Made by a program: the position numbers and the translations under genes
Shown here: piece by piece, positions 62,551 through 64,000 of the stretch
Numbering within the stretch: the stretch's first letter is position 1
Layout of the letters: each line of letters begins with the position of its first letter
The notes under the pieces: generated by a model
Databases searched by the model: none
The model's input: only the letters and a program-made list of their open reading frames with translations
Told to the model about the DNA's origin: nothing
Origin: Thermaurantimonas aggregans
GTDB taxonomy: Bacteria > Bacteroidota > Bacteroidia > Flavobacteriales > Schleiferiaceae
Direction: 5' to 3'
Assembly: GCF_003851885.1 (NCBI RefSeq)
Contig: NZ_BHZE01000011.1
Span: 24,602 to 88,601, forward strand
Length of the DNA: 64,000 bases

Positions 62551-62586
62551 AAAAGCCGTTTCAGTCAACTGAGACGGCTTTTTTGT
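62551..62586 (+). terminator. Terminator after glutamine synthetase
   Basis: AAAAGCCGTTTCAG (62551-62564) and CTGAGACGGCTTTT (62569-62582), one T-G mismatch, 4-nt loop, then a T-run. 21 bp after the stop. Confidence 0.88.
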
Positions 62587-62807
62587 TGATTTTTTGCCGT
62601 CTCTATTCATATGTGGGGGGCTTTTTTAATTCTGGCTCTTCTGGTACATGTGGCAAGTGACCTGGCGTCACGCTGCGGACGAGCTTTTTTTGCTTTTCAA
62701 AAGCCAAATCATCCTAGCCAGTGTGATTATAATTACCCGTAATGCTGACTTATGTCTTTGTTTTTCAGGAATAATATCAAGAACCTTTGATTCTAAATTC
62801 AACTAAA

Positions 62808-63908
62808 ATGAAAACCGTAGTTGTCGGTGGAAATTTTGCCGGTCTCACCACAGCCCTCGAGCTCAAGCGAAAACTTAAAGACCAAGTTAATGTTTTGGTA
62901 ATCGACAAATCACCAGTTTTTACCTTCATCCCTTCTCTGATTTGGGTTCCGTTCAAAAGAAGAGATATCAAGGACATTACTCTCGATCGAAAAAAAATAC
63001 TCAATAAAAAAGGCATCGACTTTCTAAGAGCAGAGGCTTTAAAAATAGACCCTGATAAGCATGTGATATATACTACGGAAGGCGAAGTCAGTTATGATCA
63101 GCTGGTAATCGCTACAGGCCCGAAAGTGGACTTCGATGTAGCCCCCGGAGTGCGCCAATATGCTTACTATGTAGGCACACAGGACGGAGCCATGAAAATT
63201 CGCAAGCGACTCGAAGAATTTGTCAAAAATCCGGGGCCTATCGTTGTAGGAGCTACACAATATGCCGGCTGTATGGGAGCTGGATATGAATTTCTTTTTA
63301 ACATCGATCATTGGCTTAGAAAAAACAACATTCGCGATCGCGTAAAACTCACCTGGATTACGCCTGAGCCCTATCTCGGCCATTTTGGCATCGAAGGAAT
63401 GACCGGAGCTGAAGCGATGCTCAAGAGGTTTCTTAAAATGCTTGACATCGATTTTCGTACAGAAGCTGCCATCAAGGAAGTTACCCCTACCGAAGTGATC
63501 TTAGAAAGCGGTGAGGCAATACCTTCGGTATTCACTATGTTGATGCCACCTTTTATAGGTGTTGATTTAATAAAAAATTCTCCTCAACTCGAGCCAACTT
63601 CTACAGGATACCTACAGGTTGATGATACCTACCGCCATCCGAAATACCCTAACATTTGGGCTGCAGGTATTGCGGTTAATGTGGTTCCTCCTTTTAAACC
63701 TGGCAAAGTGCCATTCGGCAGTCCAAAAACTGGCTTTCCAAGTGATGAAACCGGTAAAATCGTGGCAGAAAACATCGCCCGCATGGTAAGAGGAGAACAA
63801 AAGCTCAAGGCAAAAAAATGGGGAGATATTCCGGCTATTTGTGTACTGGATGCCGGCAATAAGGAGGTAATCATCCTGACTTCCGCAGATTTTTTATTTT
63901 TTGCTTAG
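62808..63908 (+). CDS. SQR-like NAD(P)/FAD-dependent oxidoreductase, C-terminus apparently short
   Basis: 366-residue flavoprotein starting at ATG 62808 (TTG 62787 rejected). FAD-binding VVVGGNFAGLTTALELKRK, then YDQLVIATGPK, GATQYAGCMGAGYEFLF, and the C-terminal FAD site NIWAAGIAVNVVP. The family resembles sulfide:quinone oxidoreductases and NDH-2-like enzymes, which usually end with an amphipathic membrane-association segment. Here the protein ends abruptly after ICVLDAGNKEVIILTSADFL, and I estimate about 30 residues are missing compared with my recollection of the family. It may be a truncated but functional enzyme or a degraded one. Substrate not provable from sequence. Confidence 0.75.
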   Translation: MKTVVVGGNFAGLTTALELKRKLKDQVNVLVIDKSPVFTFIPSLIWVPFKRRDIKDITLDRKKILNKKGIDFLRAEALKIDPDKHVIYTTEGEVSYDQLVIATGPKVDFDVAPGVRQYAYYVGTQDGAMKIRKRLEEFVKNPGPIVVGATQYAGCMGAGYEFLFNIDHWLRKNNIRDRVKLTWITPEPYLGHFGIEGMTGAEAMLKRFLKMLDIDFRTEAAIKEVTPTEVILESGEAIPSVFTMLMPPFIGVDLIKNSPQLEPTSTGYLQVDDTYRHPKYPNIWAAGIAVNVVPPFKPGKVPFGSPKTGFPSDETGKIVAENIARMVRGEQKLKAKKWGDIPAICVLDAGNKEVIILTSADFLFFA

Positions 63909-64000
63909 TTGTAATTATAAATATTTGTTATACAATGATTTATAAAATCCATTTTCGTCATTTTGGGTGTTAATTTTATTTAGAGGCAAAAATTTGAAGT

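Noticed and set aside
1..64000. CRISPR array, rRNA, tRNA or integrase search by eye
   Set aside because: No regularly spaced repeats and no recognisable RNA gene or integrase were seen; a tool-based scan might still find a short one.

Overview
The window looks like a chromosome segment of a Bacteroidota bacterium, most likely Flavobacteriales or a close relative. The evidence is a TonB protein with the FPGC-type linker, two TonB-dependent receptors, a type III glutamine synthetase, the gene order acpP-fabF-rnc-(IPExxxVDY)-pyk, a TPR/DUF4292/EnvC cluster, and several TAnnTTTG -7 promoter elements of the Bacteroidota type just upstream of start codons. Most genes are intact housekeeping genes. 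I see no tRNA, rRNA, CRISPR array, prophage or complete insertion sequence.

Layout. 1-4174 (minus): an envelope acetylation operon of two SGNH hydrolases and an MBOAT acyltransferase cut by the window edge, with overlapping genes. 4430-5179: a TylF-like methyltransferase broken by an in-frame stop. 5291-7514 (minus): HMG-CoA reductase and dapD. 7686-10779 (plus): two secreted peptidases (M23, M28). 10879-14044 (minus): LemA, two TPM-domain proteins, and an exonuclease with a degenerate GIY-YIG-like region. 14183-19077 (plus): sugar nucleotidyltransferase, TPR protein, DUF4292 lipoprotein and EnvC-like protein. 19328-23630 (minus): an unusual KAS III with an SDR reductase, then wecB and a glycosyltransferase. 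23884-26882 (plus): asnB and rlmN. 26946-31025: tonB facing away from a small membrane-anchored protein and a TonB-dependent receptor. 31557-35777 (plus): a tight run of recO, a CPBP protease, saccharopine dehydrogenase and an aminotransferase. 35882-40100 (plus): fatty-acid and RNA-processing genes and pyk. 40291-42770 (minus): an AEC transporter and icd. 42973-44019: a heavily damaged AAA-ATPase/PD-(D/E)XK pseudogene. 44094-47762: thioesterase, purD and typA. 47763-48734: a repeat-rich intergenic region. 48735-55194 (minus): a second TonB-dependent receptor, an orphan CysN-like GTPase and parC. 55438-59853 (minus): gap, ppk1 and sixA. 60337-63908 (plus): glutamine synthetase III and an SQR-like flavoprotein.

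Themes. The window combines envelope building (O-acetylation, UDP-sugar and O-antigen-type genes, EnvC and M23, LemA/TPM), outer-membrane import (TonB and receptors), fatty-acid synthesis and central carbon or nitrogen metabolism. I did not find a convincing new multi-gene defence or mobile system. The least explained part is 47945-48708, which holds a GC-rich, RNA-like folded element of about 190 nt (48472-48661), one copy of an 80-bp hairpin repeat whose inverted partner lies at 60079-60157, and a 30-codon gene relic. Other unexplained points are a KAS III lacking two catalytic residues, a CysN without CysD, and a 9-bp inverted repeat upstream of glutamine synthetase.
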